A DNA stretch of 36,249 bases from Lysinibacillus composti (GTDB lineage Bacteria > Bacillota > Bacilli > Bacillales_A > Planococcaceae), in NCBI RefSeq assembly GCF_016908465.1, contig NZ_JAFBDY010000032.1:1-36249 (forward strand). The letters run 5' to 3'. The translations under genes and the position numbers were made by a program. The notes beneath the pieces were generated by a model. That model saw only the letters and a program-made list of their open reading frames with translations, had not been told where the DNA came from and ran no database searches. Numbering within the stretch: the first letter of the stretch is position 1; each line of letters starts with the position of its first letter. This document shows positions 24,073 to 32,971 of this stretch, one piece after another.

Positions 24073-25263
24073 TTATTCAAAAGGCCATTTTGGTAGCATT
24101 TTTGATAAGGGCTTATCGGAGCGGCGCCCAAGTACATAATCCGCTTGCATGATTGTATGAATTTCTCGTGTACCCTCATAAATAACAGGGGCTTTTGAAT
24201 TTCTTAGGAACCTTGCGACAGGGTATTCATCCGAATAGCCATACGCCCCGTGGATTTGCACTGCATCGTCTGCAGCTTTGTTTGCAAAATCACAGGCTTG
24301 CCATTTAGCTAGTGATGTTTCGCGTGTATTGCGAACCCCTTTATTCTTCAATTCGCCCACGCGGTAAACTAGCAACCTACTCATTTGATATCCCGCTTCC
24401 ATATTAGCGATCATTTGTCCGACAAGTTGATGTTCACCTATTGGTTTTCCAAAGGTTTTTCTCTCCTTGCAATATTTCACACTCGCTTCTATACAAGCAC
24501 TAATTAACCCAACAGCCCCTGCTGCAACTGTAAATCGTCCATTATCGAGAGCAGACATGGCAATTTTAAACCCTTCCCCTTCTTCACCTAGACGATTCTC
24601 TACTGGAATTCGTACATCTTCAAAAAACAATTCACCCGTATTGCCAGCCCGAATCCCATACTTCCCTTTTATCGCCTTGGATGAAAAGCCAGGCATTGTT
24701 CTTTCAACGATAAAAGCAGTGATACCTTGATGTTTTTTGGATTTATCCGTATAGGCAAATACAATAAAATGATCGGCTACATCACATAACGAAATCCAGG
24801 TTTTTTGTCCGTTCAGCACATAAACGTCCCCATCTTTCACGGCATGTGATGACATACTCGCAACATCTGAACCTGCACCTGGCTCTGTTAAGCCAAATGC
24901 TCCTATTTTTTCACCTTTTGCTTGTGGAACTAAGTACTTTCTTTTTTGTTCCTCAGTTCCCCATTGCATCAGTGTCATAGAATTTAGACCTGTATGAACA
25001 GATACTGCCGTTCGAAACGCGGTATCACCACGTTCCAGTTCCTCGCACACAATGGCTAAGGAATTATAGTCCATCCCAGAGCCGTCATATTTTTCTGGTA
25101 CACAAACTCCCATTAACCCTAAGTTGGCAAGCTTCTTCCAAATAGCCTGATCGAAGCCACCCTCAGCGTCCCACTTAGCAATATGAGGAATTATTTCCGC
25201 ATCTACAAATTGACGAACTGTTTTTCTTAACAGTACTTGCTCTTCAGTAAAATCAAAATTCAT
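24073..25263 (-). CDS. Acyl-CoA dehydrogenase (possible glutaryl-CoA dehydrogenase)
   Basis: A 396-aa FAD-dependent acyl-CoA dehydrogenase. Seen: FAD/substrate motif GAFGLTEPGAGSD, the KTWIS strand, CKERKTFGKPIGEHQ, QIHGAYGYSDEYP and the catalytic base Glu363 in VIYEGTREIHT, at the position used by short-chain and glutaryl-CoA dehydrogenases. Arg84 in AFRTAVSV aligns by eye with the Arg that binds the terminal carboxylate in glutaryl-CoA dehydrogenase. As third gene after an aldehyde dehydrogenase and L-lysine 6-dehydrogenase, a glutaryl-CoA to crotonyl-CoA step is attractive, but other substrates are possible. The ATG at 25263 is six bases after GGGTG; the GTG at 25272 overlaps it. Confidence 0.9.
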   Translation of the reverse strand: MNFDFTEEQVLLRKTVRQFVDAEIIPHIAKWDAEGGFDQAIWKKLANLGLMGVCVPEKYDGSGMDYNSLAIVCEELERGDTAFRTAVSVHTGLNSMTLMQWGTEEQKRKYLVPQAKGEKIGAFGLTEPGAGSDVASMSSHAVKDGDVYVLNGQKTWISLCDVADHFIVFAYTDKSKKHQGITAFIVERTMPGFSSKAIKGKYGIRAGNTGELFFEDVRIPVENRLGEEGEGFKIAMSALDNGRFTVAAGAVGLISACIEASVKYCKERKTFGKPIGEHQLVGQMIANMEAGYQMSRLLVYRVGELKNKGVRNTRETSLAKWQACDFANKAADDAVQIHGAYGYSDEYPVARFLRNSKAPVIYEGTREIHTIMQADYVLGRRSDKPLSKMLPKWPFE

Positions 25264-25273
25264 AAGCGCCACC

Positions 25274-26443
25274 CTACCATTTCACAATTGTAGAACGATG
25301 TGATGTTTCCTTAATAATAACGCCGCGCTTTGCCATTTCTTCAATATATCGATCCCCTGGCACTACTGTTTCAGGAGGCAATACGCCGCGCTTTGTAATA
25401 TGACCATTTCCAATCATTTGAGCAACCGCTGAAATTGTACATGCTGTAGCACGAGCCATCGCTGTCATATGTGATGCTTCATCTCTTCTTACGACCATTT
25501 CATATTCATATGACACAACTTCTTCTGATTTTTGACCCGCTACAATGACGCGAAGTAATACAGCATCTTGCTCGTCACCTAATGCGAGCTTTTTCTTTAG
25601 CACTTCACGGACTACATTACGTACTTTTACCGTAGAGCCATCTACGTCTACTACATTTTGTTTATCGAATAGCCCTAAGTCTGCAAGTAATTGGAATTTT
25701 TCCGCATGACCTTTATATCGAATCGTTTTATATTCTAGTGTTTTTACATTCGGGAATGTTTTTGGAAGCGTTGAAGTGCCTCCTGATGTGTAAAATGCTT
25801 CAAGCATCCCAAACTCACTAAAATATATTGATTCTATTCCTGAGAGCGAAGGAACCTCTTTCAATTCACCTTGCTGAATAACCTTAGACGGCTCTGTATA
25901 GTGGTCCATGACACCTTCAAGAGAAAAGACAGCAGAATAGTTAAGAGGTGGAACTGGCTTCGTCGGAATTCCACCAACATAAAGTTTAATCGATTCTACC
26001 TTATCTAATTTAGAGGCGCCGTAACCAGTTAGAATATTGATCATCCCAGGTGCTACCCCTAAATCGGGTATGAGAGTTAGTCCTTTCGAGTTGGCTTCAT
26101 CACTTAAAGCTAACACTTTGTCTGTCACTTCCCCAATATGACCACCTAAATCAACGGAATGAACACCTATTTCCAATGCTGTTCTAGCTACTTTTTCATT
26201 AAAGCTATAGAACAGTGCATTGATGGAGACTTCCCCTTTAGACATCACTGTGCGTAGGTTTTGATCATCTTCTGCGTTTAGTTCTACGGCTTCAATTTTG
26301 TCTGTATTCAGTGTGTCGACAAAGTCTTTCGTTGCTTTAATATTTAAGTCTGCTAAGAACACTTTTTCTACATTTTCACTTGCAAGTAAGTCACGAGCAA
26401 TTTCTCTTCCCATTAACCCTGCACCTAATACAACTACTTTCAT
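25274..26443 (-). CDS. lysDH: L-lysine 6-dehydrogenase (saccharopine dehydrogenase family)
   Basis: A 389-aa NAD-dependent enzyme of the saccharopine dehydrogenase family. The N-terminus is a Rossmann motif ([18 protein letters not shown]). The blocks [37 protein letters not shown]-like [27 protein letters not shown] and [16 protein letters not shown] agree closely, by memory, with Geobacillus L-lysine 6-dehydrogenase, which oxidatively deaminates lysine at the epsilon carbon to aminoadipate semialdehyde (cyclising to piperideine carboxylate). It sits between an aldehyde dehydrogenase 22 bases upstream and an acyl-CoA dehydrogenase 10 bases downstream. The ATG at 26443 follows AAAAGGGGATGTTGGG; the reading to 26482 overlaps the previous gene and has no site. 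Confidence 0.85.
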   Translation of the reverse strand: MKVVVLGAGLMGREIARDLLASENVEKVFLADLNIKATKDFVDTLNTDKIEAVELNAEDDQNLRTVMSKGEVSINALFYSFNEKVARTALEIGVHSVDLGGHIGEVTDKVLALSDEANSKGLTLIPDLGVAPGMINILTGYGASKLDKVESIKLYVGGIPTKPVPPLNYSAVFSLEGVMDHYTEPSKVIQQGELKEVPSLSGIESIYFSEFGMLEAFYTSGGTSTLPKTFPNVKTLEYKTIRYKGHAEKFQLLADLGLFDKQNVVDVDGSTVKVRNVVREVLKKKLALGDEQDAVLLRVIVAGQKSEEVVSYEYEMVVRRDEASHMTAMARATACTISAVAQMIGNGHITKRGVLPPETVVPGDRYIEEMAKRGVIIKETSHRSTIVKW

Positions 26444-26465
26444 CCCAACATCCCCTTTTCGTTGT

Positions 26466-27947
26466 TTAGTTTTCAGTATCAATCTGTGCCCTTTGTAACT
26501 TTCCGCTGTAATCTACATAAATACTTTTCCATTCTGTATAAACATCTAATGCTGCTTGCCCTGAATCTCTATGGCCGTTCCCTGTTCCTTTTGTCCCCCC
26601 GAAAGGCAAATGAATCTCTGCACCCGTCGTCCCGGCATTAACATACACAATCCCCGTGTCTAAATCTCTTTGCGCTTTAAATATTTTATTAACATCCTGA
26701 GAAAAGATAGAACTTGACAGCCCAAATTTCACACTGTTATTTACTTCAATTGCCTCTTCTAAACTCTCAACCTCAATAATACTAATTACTGGGCCAAAAA
26801 TTTCTTCTTGTGCAATGGTCATGGTTGGTTTGACTTCTGTAAAAATAGTAGGCTCATAATAATAACCTTGCTCAAATTGTGATGAAGATAAAATATTACC
26901 ACCTGTTAAAAGTTTGGCACCTTCTTCTTTCCCGATTTGCACGTAAGAATGGATTTTTTCTAAAGCCGCTTGATTAATGACCGGTCCTACTTTAACAGAC
27001 GGATCTAGACCATCACCAATTGTCAGCTGTTTTGCAGATGAAACAAGCCTTTCTTCTAGTTCCTTTCTCACTTCCTTATGAACGATGACACGGCTACAAG
27101 CAGTACAACGTTGGCCAGCAGTACCAAATGCACTCCAAAGAATCCCCTCGGCAGCCAGCTGGAGATCCGCGTCATCCATCACGATGACAGCATTTTTCCC
27201 ACCCATTTCAAGTGATACCTTTTTAAGATTTCTCCCTCCGAGTTCTGCAACTTTACTTCCTGTTTCAGTTGAACCCGTAAAGGAAATGACCTTAACATCA
27301 GGGTGTTCGATCATTGCAGTTCCGACGGTTGACCCAGCACCAAAGACGACATTTGCTACCCCCTTCGGTAATCCCACTTCATTAAATATTTTTGCCATTT
27401 CATATGCCATCATAGGAGTTTCAATGGAAGGTTTCCATACGACTGTATTTCCTGAGACAATTGCCGGGAATGACTTCCACGTTGCAATAGCAATTGGGAA
27501 ATTCCAAGGTGTAATTAGACCAACAACCCCAATTGGTGCTCTTACACTCATGGCAAATTTATCTGCAAGTTCTGAAGGTGTTGTTTCTCCGAATAACCTT
27601 CTCCCCTCACCAGCCATATAGAAGGCCATATCAATCCCTTCTTGTACTTCCCCACGAGCTTCCTCAATGACTTTTCCCATTTCTTTTGTTAAAATGCGAG
27701 CCAAATGTTCCTTTTTCTCTTTTAGCTTGTACCCGATTTCATATAAGAAGTCCGCTCTTTTTGGTGCAGGTACACGTGCCCAAAGTTTTTGAGCTTCTTT
27801 CGCTGCGGCTACTGCCTGAGCCACTTGCCTTTCTGATGACAGTGGTACAAATGCTAAATGCTGTCCATTTGCAGGATTGATTACTGGAATTGTTTGAAGT
27901 TCATCGTTGTCTACCCATTCACCATTTATATAATTAGTTAACTTCAT
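26466..27947 (-). CDS. Aldehyde dehydrogenase, probable aminoadipate-semialdehyde dehydrogenase
   Basis: A 493-aa NAD(P)-dependent aldehyde dehydrogenase. Catalytic Cys281 lies in [12 protein letters not shown] and the general-base Glu in [13 protein letters not shown]; the Rossmann region has [12 protein letters not shown] and the substrate tunnel region [17 protein letters not shown]. The family oxidises aldehydes to acids in the cytoplasm. As first gene of an operon with L-lysine 6-dehydrogenase, it probably oxidises aminoadipate 6-semialdehyde to L-2-aminoadipate; this specificity is inferred from context. The ATG has a consensus AAAGGAGGATGTT before it. An inverted repeat about 75-110 bases upstream may be the operator. 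Confidence 0.92.
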   Translation of the reverse strand: MKLTNYINGEWVDNDELQTIPVINPANGQHLAFVPLSSERQVAQAVAAAKEAQKLWARVPAPKRADFLYEIGYKLKEKKEHLARILTKEMGKVIEEARGEVQEGIDMAFYMAGEGRRLFGETTPSELADKFAMSVRAPIGVVGLITPWNFPIAIATWKSFPAIVSGNTVVWKPSIETPMMAYEMAKIFNEVGLPKGVANVVFGAGSTVGTAMIEHPDVKVISFTGSTETGSKVAELGGRNLKKVSLEMGGKNAVIVMDDADLQLAAEGILWSAFGTAGQRCTACSRVIVHKEVRKELEERLVSSAKQLTIGDGLDPSVKVGPVINQAALEKIHSYVQIGKEEGAKLLTGGNILSSSQFEQGYYYEPTIFTEVKPTMTIAQEEIFGPVISIIEVESLEEAIEVNNSVKFGLSSSIFSQDVNKIFKAQRDLDTGIVYVNAGTTGAEIHLPFGGTKGTGNGHRDSGQAALDVYTEWKSIYVDYSGKLQRAQIDTEN

Positions 27948-28018
27948 AACATCCTCCTTTTATTCTCGTAATCTCAATATACGGTTAATATATTCGGTTT
28001 TTTCTACTTAAAAACCTG

Positions 28019-28054
28019 AATAATCTATTATATTAATAGTTAGTAGAGATTATT
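28019..28054 (-). promoter_or_regulatory. Inverted repeat upstream of the lysine catabolic operon
   Basis: AATAATCT (28019-28026) and AGATTATT (28047-28054) form perfect 8-base arms around 20 bases that include TATAAT-like sequence. It is a candidate operator about 72-107 bases before the aldehyde dehydrogenase start. No regulator gene is adjacent. Confidence 0.4.
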
Positions 28055-28223
28055 TATCCCCCTTCAAAGATTTGTTAGGTTCTACAGAAAGAAGTTTGGG
28101 AAATGAGAGACTATTTATTGCATCCCTAAATTAGTAAACCTACTAAAACTACACGAGCGCAACGTCCATGTGCCTAACAACTACAGGGAAATAGCCTTTT
28201 TATAATTGAAATTTGATTGGATG

Positions 28224-28250
28224 TGAAACATTTTCATTATGTTATCCGTA
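28224..28250 (+). promoter_or_regulatory. Sigma-W-like (ECF) promoter of the AIM24 gene
   Basis: TGAAAC (28224-28229) followed by ATTTTC, a 17-base total spacer and CGTA (28247-28250) matches the sigma-W pattern TGAAAC-N16/17-CGTA, 47 bases before the start codon. Confidence 0.6.
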
Positions 28251-28297
28251 TCCATAAGTGATATAAATTAATTAACAAAACTCCTGGAGGTAGGAAA

Positions 28298-29095
28298 ATG
28301 AATAATCACGAAATTGATTACAAGCTTTATGGGGATGATATGCAATTTGTTGAAGTAGAACTTGATCCAAATGAAACCGTGGTTGCAGAAGCGGGAAGTT
28401 TAATGATGATGGATGATTCCATCAAAATGGAAACTATCTTTGGTGATGGTTCTAAAGGTCATGGTGGTGGCCTAATGGGTAAATTAATGGGTGCTGGAAA
28501 ACGTTTAATTACTGGTGAAAGTTTATTCATGACTACTTTCACGAACGTCGGAAGTGGTAAACGCAAGGTTTATTTTGCCTCTCCTTACCCTGGGAAAATT
28601 ATTCCTATGGATTTAAGTGAACATCATGGAAAAATCATTTGTCAAAAAGATGCATTTTTAGCTGCAGCCAAAGGTGTTGAGGTTGGTGTAGAATTCCAAC
28701 GTAAACTTGGTGCTGGTTTCTTCGGTGGGGAAGGATTTATTATGCAAAAACTTGAAGGAGATGGCATGGCCTTTATTCACGCTGGTGGAGCAATTCATCA
28801 AAAAGAATTACAGCCAGGAGAAAAGTTACGTGTAGATACTGGTTGTCTTGTTGCAATGACTTCTACTGTGGATTATGACATTGAAGCAGTTGGCGGTATT
28901 AAAACCGCATTATTTGGTGGAGAAGGAATTTTCTTTGCGACATTAAGTGGCCCAGGTACTGTTTGGATTCAATCCTTACCATTTAGCCGTTTAGCAAGCC
29001 GTGTATTCGCAGCTGCGCCAGTTACACAAGGTGGTGGCGGAAAAAACACTGGTGAAGGCGGAATTGGCGGCCTATTCAATTTATTTAATGACTAA
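28298..29095 (+). CDS. TIGR00266/AIM24-family protein
   Basis: A 265-aa cytoplasmic beta-rich protein of the AIM24 family (beta-helix fold related to tubby-like domains). Seen: the N-terminal QFVEVELDPNETVVAEAGSLMMMDD block typical of TIGR00266, repeated Gly-rich turns, and FGGEGIFFATLSGPGTVWIQSLPFS near the C-terminus, which ends in a Gly-rich tail (GGGGKNTGEGGIGG). No enzymatic residues are recognisable; the function of bacterial members is unknown, with membrane-related roles suggested. The start follows CCTGGAGGTAGGAAA. It is monocistronic, has a sigma-W-like promoter and a strong terminator. The promoter hints at induction by cell-envelope stress. Confidence 0.88.
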   Translation: MNNHEIDYKLYGDDMQFVEVELDPNETVVAEAGSLMMMDDSIKMETIFGDGSKGHGGGLMGKLMGAGKRLITGESLFMTTFTNVGSGKRKVYFASPYPGKIIPMDLSEHHGKIICQKDAFLAAAKGVEVGVEFQRKLGAGFFGGEGFIMQKLEGDGMAFIHAGGAIHQKELQPGEKLRVDTGCLVAMTSTVDYDIEAVGGIKTALFGGEGIFFATLSGPGTVWIQSLPFSRLASRVFAAAPVTQGGGGKNTGEGGIGGLFNLFND

Positions 29096-29104
29096 CATAT
29101 GCAA

Positions 29105-29146
29105 AAAGGGTCTTGAACATTATAGTTCAAAGACCCTTTGTTTTTT
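29105..29146 (+). terminator. Intrinsic terminator of the AIM24 gene
   Basis: AAAGGGTCTTGAAC (29105-29118) pairs with GTTCAAAGACCCTTT (29125-29139, one bulge), followed by GTTTTTT. It can also serve the convergent hemAT transcript. Confidence 0.9.
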
Positions 29147-29166
29147 ATCAAGACCTATTATTCCTC

Positions 29167-30459
29167 TTAAAAACTCACAATCGCTTCATCTAATTTTGAT
29201 GCAGCTGTTTCTAGTTTGTCTGAGGATTCTCCTATTTTTTCAACGATGGTTGTAAGCTCTTCTACTTGAGATCCTACGTTTTCAAAGTCAGAAATGGTTG
29301 CATCAACTGTAGAGGAAATCTGTTCAAATGATTCTAGGGATTTTTCATTTTGTTTCATTCCGTTTTGAACAAGCGTTTGTATGTGATGAATTGATTCGAT
29401 TACTTGGGATGTGACTGAACTCGACATTGTAATTAATGTAGCAATTTGTTCAACGGATTGTTTTGTTTGATCTGCTAATTTACGTACTTCATCTGCAACA
29501 ACAGCGAATCCTTTACCGTGTTCACCGGCACGTGCAGCTTCGATTGCAGAGTTTAATGCTAATAAATTAGTTTGACCTGCTATGTCTTTAACAATTTCAA
29601 CAACGGCCTGAATTTCAGACGAAGATTGATCTAACGCTTGTACCATTTTCGTCATTTCAACTGTCTTGCTATTGATTTCTCTTGTTTGTTCACTAAGGAG
29701 GTTTAATTGCTCATATCCTTTTCCTGAGGCTTCCTTTGTCCCTTGTGCCCCTTCTATACTATTTTGAAGTAGTTCATTTACATACTTTGTACTAGAAATA
29801 AGCTCTGCGACGGCTTCATTCGTTTGTTGTGATTGTTCCTCTAAATCCTTTGAAATACGGCCAACGACAGCTTGAATATCAGTTTTTACAATTTGCCTTT
29901 GTTCTTCTAATAGAAGATATGCTTCTTTTTCATACTCTTCTAACACGATTTGTTGTTCAAAATTGCAGACTTTACTAACCGCATTTAGAACTTTTGCAGT
30001 TTCAACAGGTGATAATTGCAAATTACAAACAATATTTCGAACTTCACTAGCCAACCTTTCAAATCCTGCTAAATACCATTTTGTTGTTAAGCCAATATGT
30101 AAATGCACTTTTGAAACCCTTCTTCGATTGTCTAAATAAGTCTGGTCAATTCTACCATCAAACATTTTCATTAAATGCTGTTTTAATGTTTTACCGAGTT
30201 TTTCCGTAGAACTGTGTTTCTCTATCATTTCTTTAAACTGAGGTATATTGGCAATCGTTTCGTAAAATGCACCGACTATTATATCAGTATATGGCTCTAA
30301 ATAAGGTTTAACTGAACGAACCACCTGTAAGTCTTCATTTGTCAACCCAATCATTTTTAACTGTATTAAACGCTCAGTATCATCAATATAAATCCCAACA
30401 TCAGGAAAAACCTTATCTAAAACCACTTCCTGTGTTCTTTTTCTGTTAAAAGAGAACAA
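29167..30459 (-). CDS. hemAT: HemAT-like globin-coupled methyl-accepting chemotaxis protein
   Basis: A 430-aa soluble aerotaxis transducer. Residues about 15-175 form a protoglobin-type sensor globin; the likely proximal haem His is in [17 protein letters not shown]. About 190-430 form the coiled-coil chemoreceptor domain, whose hairpin tip is [20 protein letters not shown] followed by [18 protein letters not shown], the CheA/CheW contact site. No transmembrane helices are present, as in B. subtilis HemAT, which senses oxygen. The start is TTG at 30459, five bases after a GGGGTGG ribosome binding site; no ATG is suitably placed. It is monocistronic. No other chemotaxis genes are near. Confidence 0.93.
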   Translation of the reverse strand: MFSFNRKRTQEVVLDKVFPDVGIYIDDTERLIQLKMIGLTNEDLQVVRSVKPYLEPYTDIIVGAFYETIANIPQFKEMIEKHSSTEKLGKTLKQHLMKMFDGRIDQTYLDNRRRVSKVHLHIGLTTKWYLAGFERLASEVRNIVCNLQLSPVETAKVLNAVSKVCNFEQQIVLEEYEKEAYLLLEEQRQIVKTDIQAVVGRISKDLEEQSQQTNEAVAELISSTKYVNELLQNSIEGAQGTKEASGKGYEQLNLLSEQTREINSKTVEMTKMVQALDQSSSEIQAVVEIVKDIAGQTNLLALNSAIEAARAGEHGKGFAVVADEVRKLADQTKQSVEQIATLITMSSSVTSQVIESIHHIQTLVQNGMKQNEKSLESFEQISSTVDATISDFENVGSQVEELTTIVEKIGESSDKLETAASKLDEAIVSF

Positions 30460-30616
30460 TTAAACCACCCCAAAGGCATCAGTATTTTTAAATCAACTCG
30501 AAATACGTATAATATTTATGCTAAATGTACTATTACTATAATCCCAATATAAGAGAATCACTCTATTTATTCAAGGTATATTTATTATAGTAGTAAATGT
30601 TTTACAAACTTAAAAT

Positions 30617-30659
30617 AAAATTAACAAAAGGTTGTGGAAATACTTTTTCCACAACCTTT
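30617..30659 (-). terminator. Intrinsic terminator of uppP
   Basis: A 14-bp perfect stem (30627-30640 with 30646-30659), followed on the minus strand by TTTTGTTAATTTTATTTT, six bases past the uppP stop. Confidence 0.85.
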
Positions 30660-30665
30660 AAAATT

Positions 30666-31493
30666 CTATAAATATACAATTACAATTAATATAGCTGCCA
30701 AAATAAGTCGGTAAATAGCAAACGGAACAAGTTTGACACGTGAAATCAATTTTAAGAAGAATTTAATCGAGATTAGTGCAAAGACGAATGCACTGATAAA
30801 TCCAACCGCATAGAACGCGAAGTGATCAGGATTAATATGCTCCCAGTTTTTCAATAGTGAAATTCCACTCGCCCCTGCCATAATCGGCACTGCCATAATG
30901 AATGTGAAATCTGAAGCCGTTTTATGGTCTAACCCTAAAATAACCCCACCTGAAATCGTTGCTCCAGAGCGAGAGAATCCAGGCCATAAAGATAAACATT
31001 GAATTAATCCAATCTTAAAGGCCTTCCCGTATGATAATTCATCTAAAGATGTAATAGCCGGTCTTTTGGGTGCAAATTTATCTGCAATAATCATCCAAAT
31101 AGCCCCAACAATTAAACCAATAATTACTGTTGAAATAAAGAATAAATTTTCATCGATAAAATCTTCAAATAAAACGCCAAAAATACCTGCCGGGAGAATC
31201 CCTACAAAAACATGTCCTAAATTAAATTTCTTTGAAGCTGTTTGTCCTTTAATTTTATAAAGACCAACGAGACTTAAAATACGCTTCCACATCACAACGA
31301 CAACTGCTAAGATTGAACCTAACTGTACGACGATTTTAAATGTATTTGCCGAATATTGACCTAAGAATTCTGTTGTTTTTAACCATAAATCATCGACGAT
31401 AATCATATGTCCAGTCGATGAAACTGGTGCAAACTCTGTCACCCCTTCTACAAAACCAAGGATGATTGCTTTGATTAAATCAAAAAAGTCCAT
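30666..31493 (-). CDS. uppP: Undecaprenyl-diphosphatase UppP (BacA family)
   Basis: A 275-aa integral membrane phosphatase that converts undecaprenyl diphosphate to the monophosphate carrier lipid for cell-wall synthesis; overexpression gives bacitracin resistance. Both catalytic motifs are clear: FVEGVTEFAPVSSTGHMIIV at about residues 14-33 (Ala where Leu is common) and WPGFSRSGATISGGVILG at about 168-185. About eight hydrophobic segments are seen. The ATG has AAGGAGATTTTT before it. It is monocistronic with a long, highly structured leader region upstream. Confidence 0.96.
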   Translation of the reverse strand: MDFFDLIKAIILGFVEGVTEFAPVSSTGHMIIVDDLWLKTTEFLGQYSANTFKIVVQLGSILAVVVVMWKRILSLVGLYKIKGQTASKKFNLGHVFVGILPAGIFGVLFEDFIDENLFFISTVIIGLIVGAIWMIIADKFAPKRPAITSLDELSYGKAFKIGLIQCLSLWPGFSRSGATISGGVILGLDHKTASDFTFIMAVPIMAGASGISLLKNWEHINPDHFAFYAVGFISAFVFALISIKFFLKLISRVKLVPFAIYRLILAAILIVIVYL

Positions 31494-31527
31494 AAAAATC
31501 TCCTTATCATTTTTTTCATAATCAATT

Positions 31528-31722
31528 CAATTACGCCTTTGCGTAATTGCGTCCGGATTTTGAATTGTGCTTGTGCCAACAGGTTGTTGGTCAGTTAGCC
31601 GTTTGTCCACTGATGCGACGTTCTTAGGCTAACATCCTATAACTCCTAAACAAAATCCGTGACATCTGCCGATTGCTTTATCTTCATTCAGTAAGGGTGA
31701 TGTCCCCTACTGAATAAAGATA
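31528..31722 (-). ncRNA. Candidate structured RNA leader/element upstream of uppP
   Basis: Perfect pairings are dense here: CAATTACGC with GCGTAATTG (31528-31549); CGGATTTTG (31554-31562) with CAAAATCCG (31651-31659), extendable by GTC/GAC, enclosing CCAACA-GGT-TGTTGG (31576-31590) and GTTAGCC (31594-31600) with GGCTAAC (31627-31633); and a 20-bp-class hairpin at about 31677-31722. The first block resembles a multibranch junction. Strand is assigned by analogy with a uppP leader; a dispersed repeat or an independent RNA is also possible. No known riboswitch class was recognised. Confidence 0.5.
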
Positions 31723-31780
31723 AAAAATAAATGTAACATGATACCTAAGTTAATGTCTATGTCTATAGAATGGTAGTCTA

Positions 31781-32860
31781 TCATTCCTTTGTAAATGTTA
31801 CATCAATCACCCATAACTCCGAACGACTGCCAATACGAGTAGGCGGTCCCCAGAATCCAAAGCCCGACGAAACAAGTGCATGCATTCTCTCTTTTAGCAT
31901 ATGTCCATAATCAAGTTCAAATATCATATTGGTAATTAGATTATTAGGCCACAGTTGACCATAGTGTGTATGACCTGATAGATGAAGGTCTACACCTGCA
32001 TTAGAGGGTGACTCCAAGTCATTTGGTGTATGGTTCATAACAAACCATGGATATTCTCCATTTTCAGGCTTTAAATCGGCAATTTTCATTCGATTTTCAT
32101 TCACGGAATCTTCTTGCCCTGTTAAATAAAAACGATTTCCTACAAGAATTGTTTCGTCCATTAAAATTTTAACATTAGCATTCTTCATTTCTTCCACTAA
32201 TAACGGGATTTTCCCTCCATAATATTCGTGGTTACCTAATACACCATAAACACCATATGTCGCCTTTAGCTGCTTCATTACATCATCCATACCTTCATCT
32301 ACAAACCAAATTGGATCGTCATCCACTAAATCACCCACAAGTAGCACAACATCTGGATGCGCTTCATTGGACAAATCCACAAATTTTTGTAAATGTTCTT
32401 TGTCAGACAAAATTCCTAGGTGAAAATCAGAAGCAACTACAAGTCGGAGTGGTTCTCCTTTTTTATCGATTGTGATCTCTAAATTACGAACCACAGGTGA
32501 ATATGCATTGTATGTACCAAAAGCAAACAACACAATTAGTAAGGAAAATACAATTGTACCCACAATTTTAGTCCTTTTTATACGAGTTAATAATATAAAG
32601 AGATTAACTAACACACATAAAATGAGACCATATTCAAACAGGAACATCCAGTAGCTACCGATTACTGAAAAGACATGTAAAGAATCGAACCATTCTCCAA
32701 ATAAAACACTAAAAGCTACAAAGTAAATAATGCTCCAATAAATAATCGGCCATCGATAAAGATTAAGCGATTGAAGCCATTTTTTTAGATTCCAACCTAA
32801 ATATGTAGTAAGTGCACCATAAATGATGACCATTAAAGCGATCTGGAGTATTTCCTTCAA
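31781..32860 (-). CDS. Membrane-anchored metallophosphoesterase (YkuE/YaeI-like)
   Basis: A 359-aa calcineurin-like phosphoesterase. About residues 1-115 contain four hydrophobic helices; about 125-359 form the metallophosphatase domain with its motifs in order: VASDFHLG (Asp-x-His), VLLVGDLVDDD (Gly-Asp), LGNHEYYGG (Gly-Asn-His-Glu), VMNHTPND and LSGHTHYGQLWP (Gly-His-x-His). These hold two metal ions. The catalytic domain probably faces outward or lies on the membrane surface; relatives have been linked to lipid or cell-wall substrates, but the real substrate is unknown. It is monocistronic, and no obvious terminator follows before the uppP leader. Confidence 0.9.
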   Translation of the reverse strand: MKEILQIALMVIIYGALTTYLGWNLKKWLQSLNLYRWPIIYWSIIYFVAFSVLFGEWFDSLHVFSVIGSYWMFLFEYGLILCVLVNLFILLTRIKRTKIVGTIVFSLLIVLFAFGTYNAYSPVVRNLEITIDKKGEPLRLVVASDFHLGILSDKEHLQKFVDLSNEAHPDVVLLVGDLVDDDPIWFVDEGMDDVMKQLKATYGVYGVLGNHEYYGGKIPLLVEEMKNANVKILMDETILVGNRFYLTGQEDSVNENRMKIADLKPENGEYPWFVMNHTPNDLESPSNAGVDLHLSGHTHYGQLWPNNLITNMIFELDYGHMLKERMHALVSSGFGFWGPPTRIGSRSELWVIDVTFTKE

Positions 32861-32924
32861 GGGTCCCCTCCTATCTACTTACCTCTCAAAAGTATAACAC
32901 GCAGAAAAGGATTGTTCATTTCAA

Positions 32925-32961
32925 AAAAAATGTAAAGGCAACACAAAAGTCTGTGTTGCCT
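32925..32961 (-). terminator. Intrinsic terminator of the two-component operon
   Basis: AGGCAACACA (32936-32945) pairs with TGTGTTGCCT (32952-32961), followed on the minus strand by TTTACATTTTTTTT. Confidence 0.85.
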
Positions 32962-32971
32962 CTGTACAGTA

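Larger units (their letters stand above)
27948..28297. other. 350-base divergent region between the lysine operon and the AIM24 gene
   Basis: It is AT-rich and has an inverted repeat near the lysine operon (28019-28054) and an ECF-type promoter near the plus-strand gene (28224-28250). Nothing coding was found in between. Confidence 0.6.

Noticed and set aside
27085..27621. 178-codon plus-strand ORF
   Set aside because: It is fully antisense to the aldehyde dehydrogenase, whose catalytic motifs are intact; no ribosome binding site or recognisable domain.
31531..31663. Minus-strand peptide-like frames in the uppP leader, some resembling a PadR-like N-terminus
   Set aside because: The frames lack a start with a ribosome binding site and are interrupted by stops; the perfect base pairing explains the sequence better.
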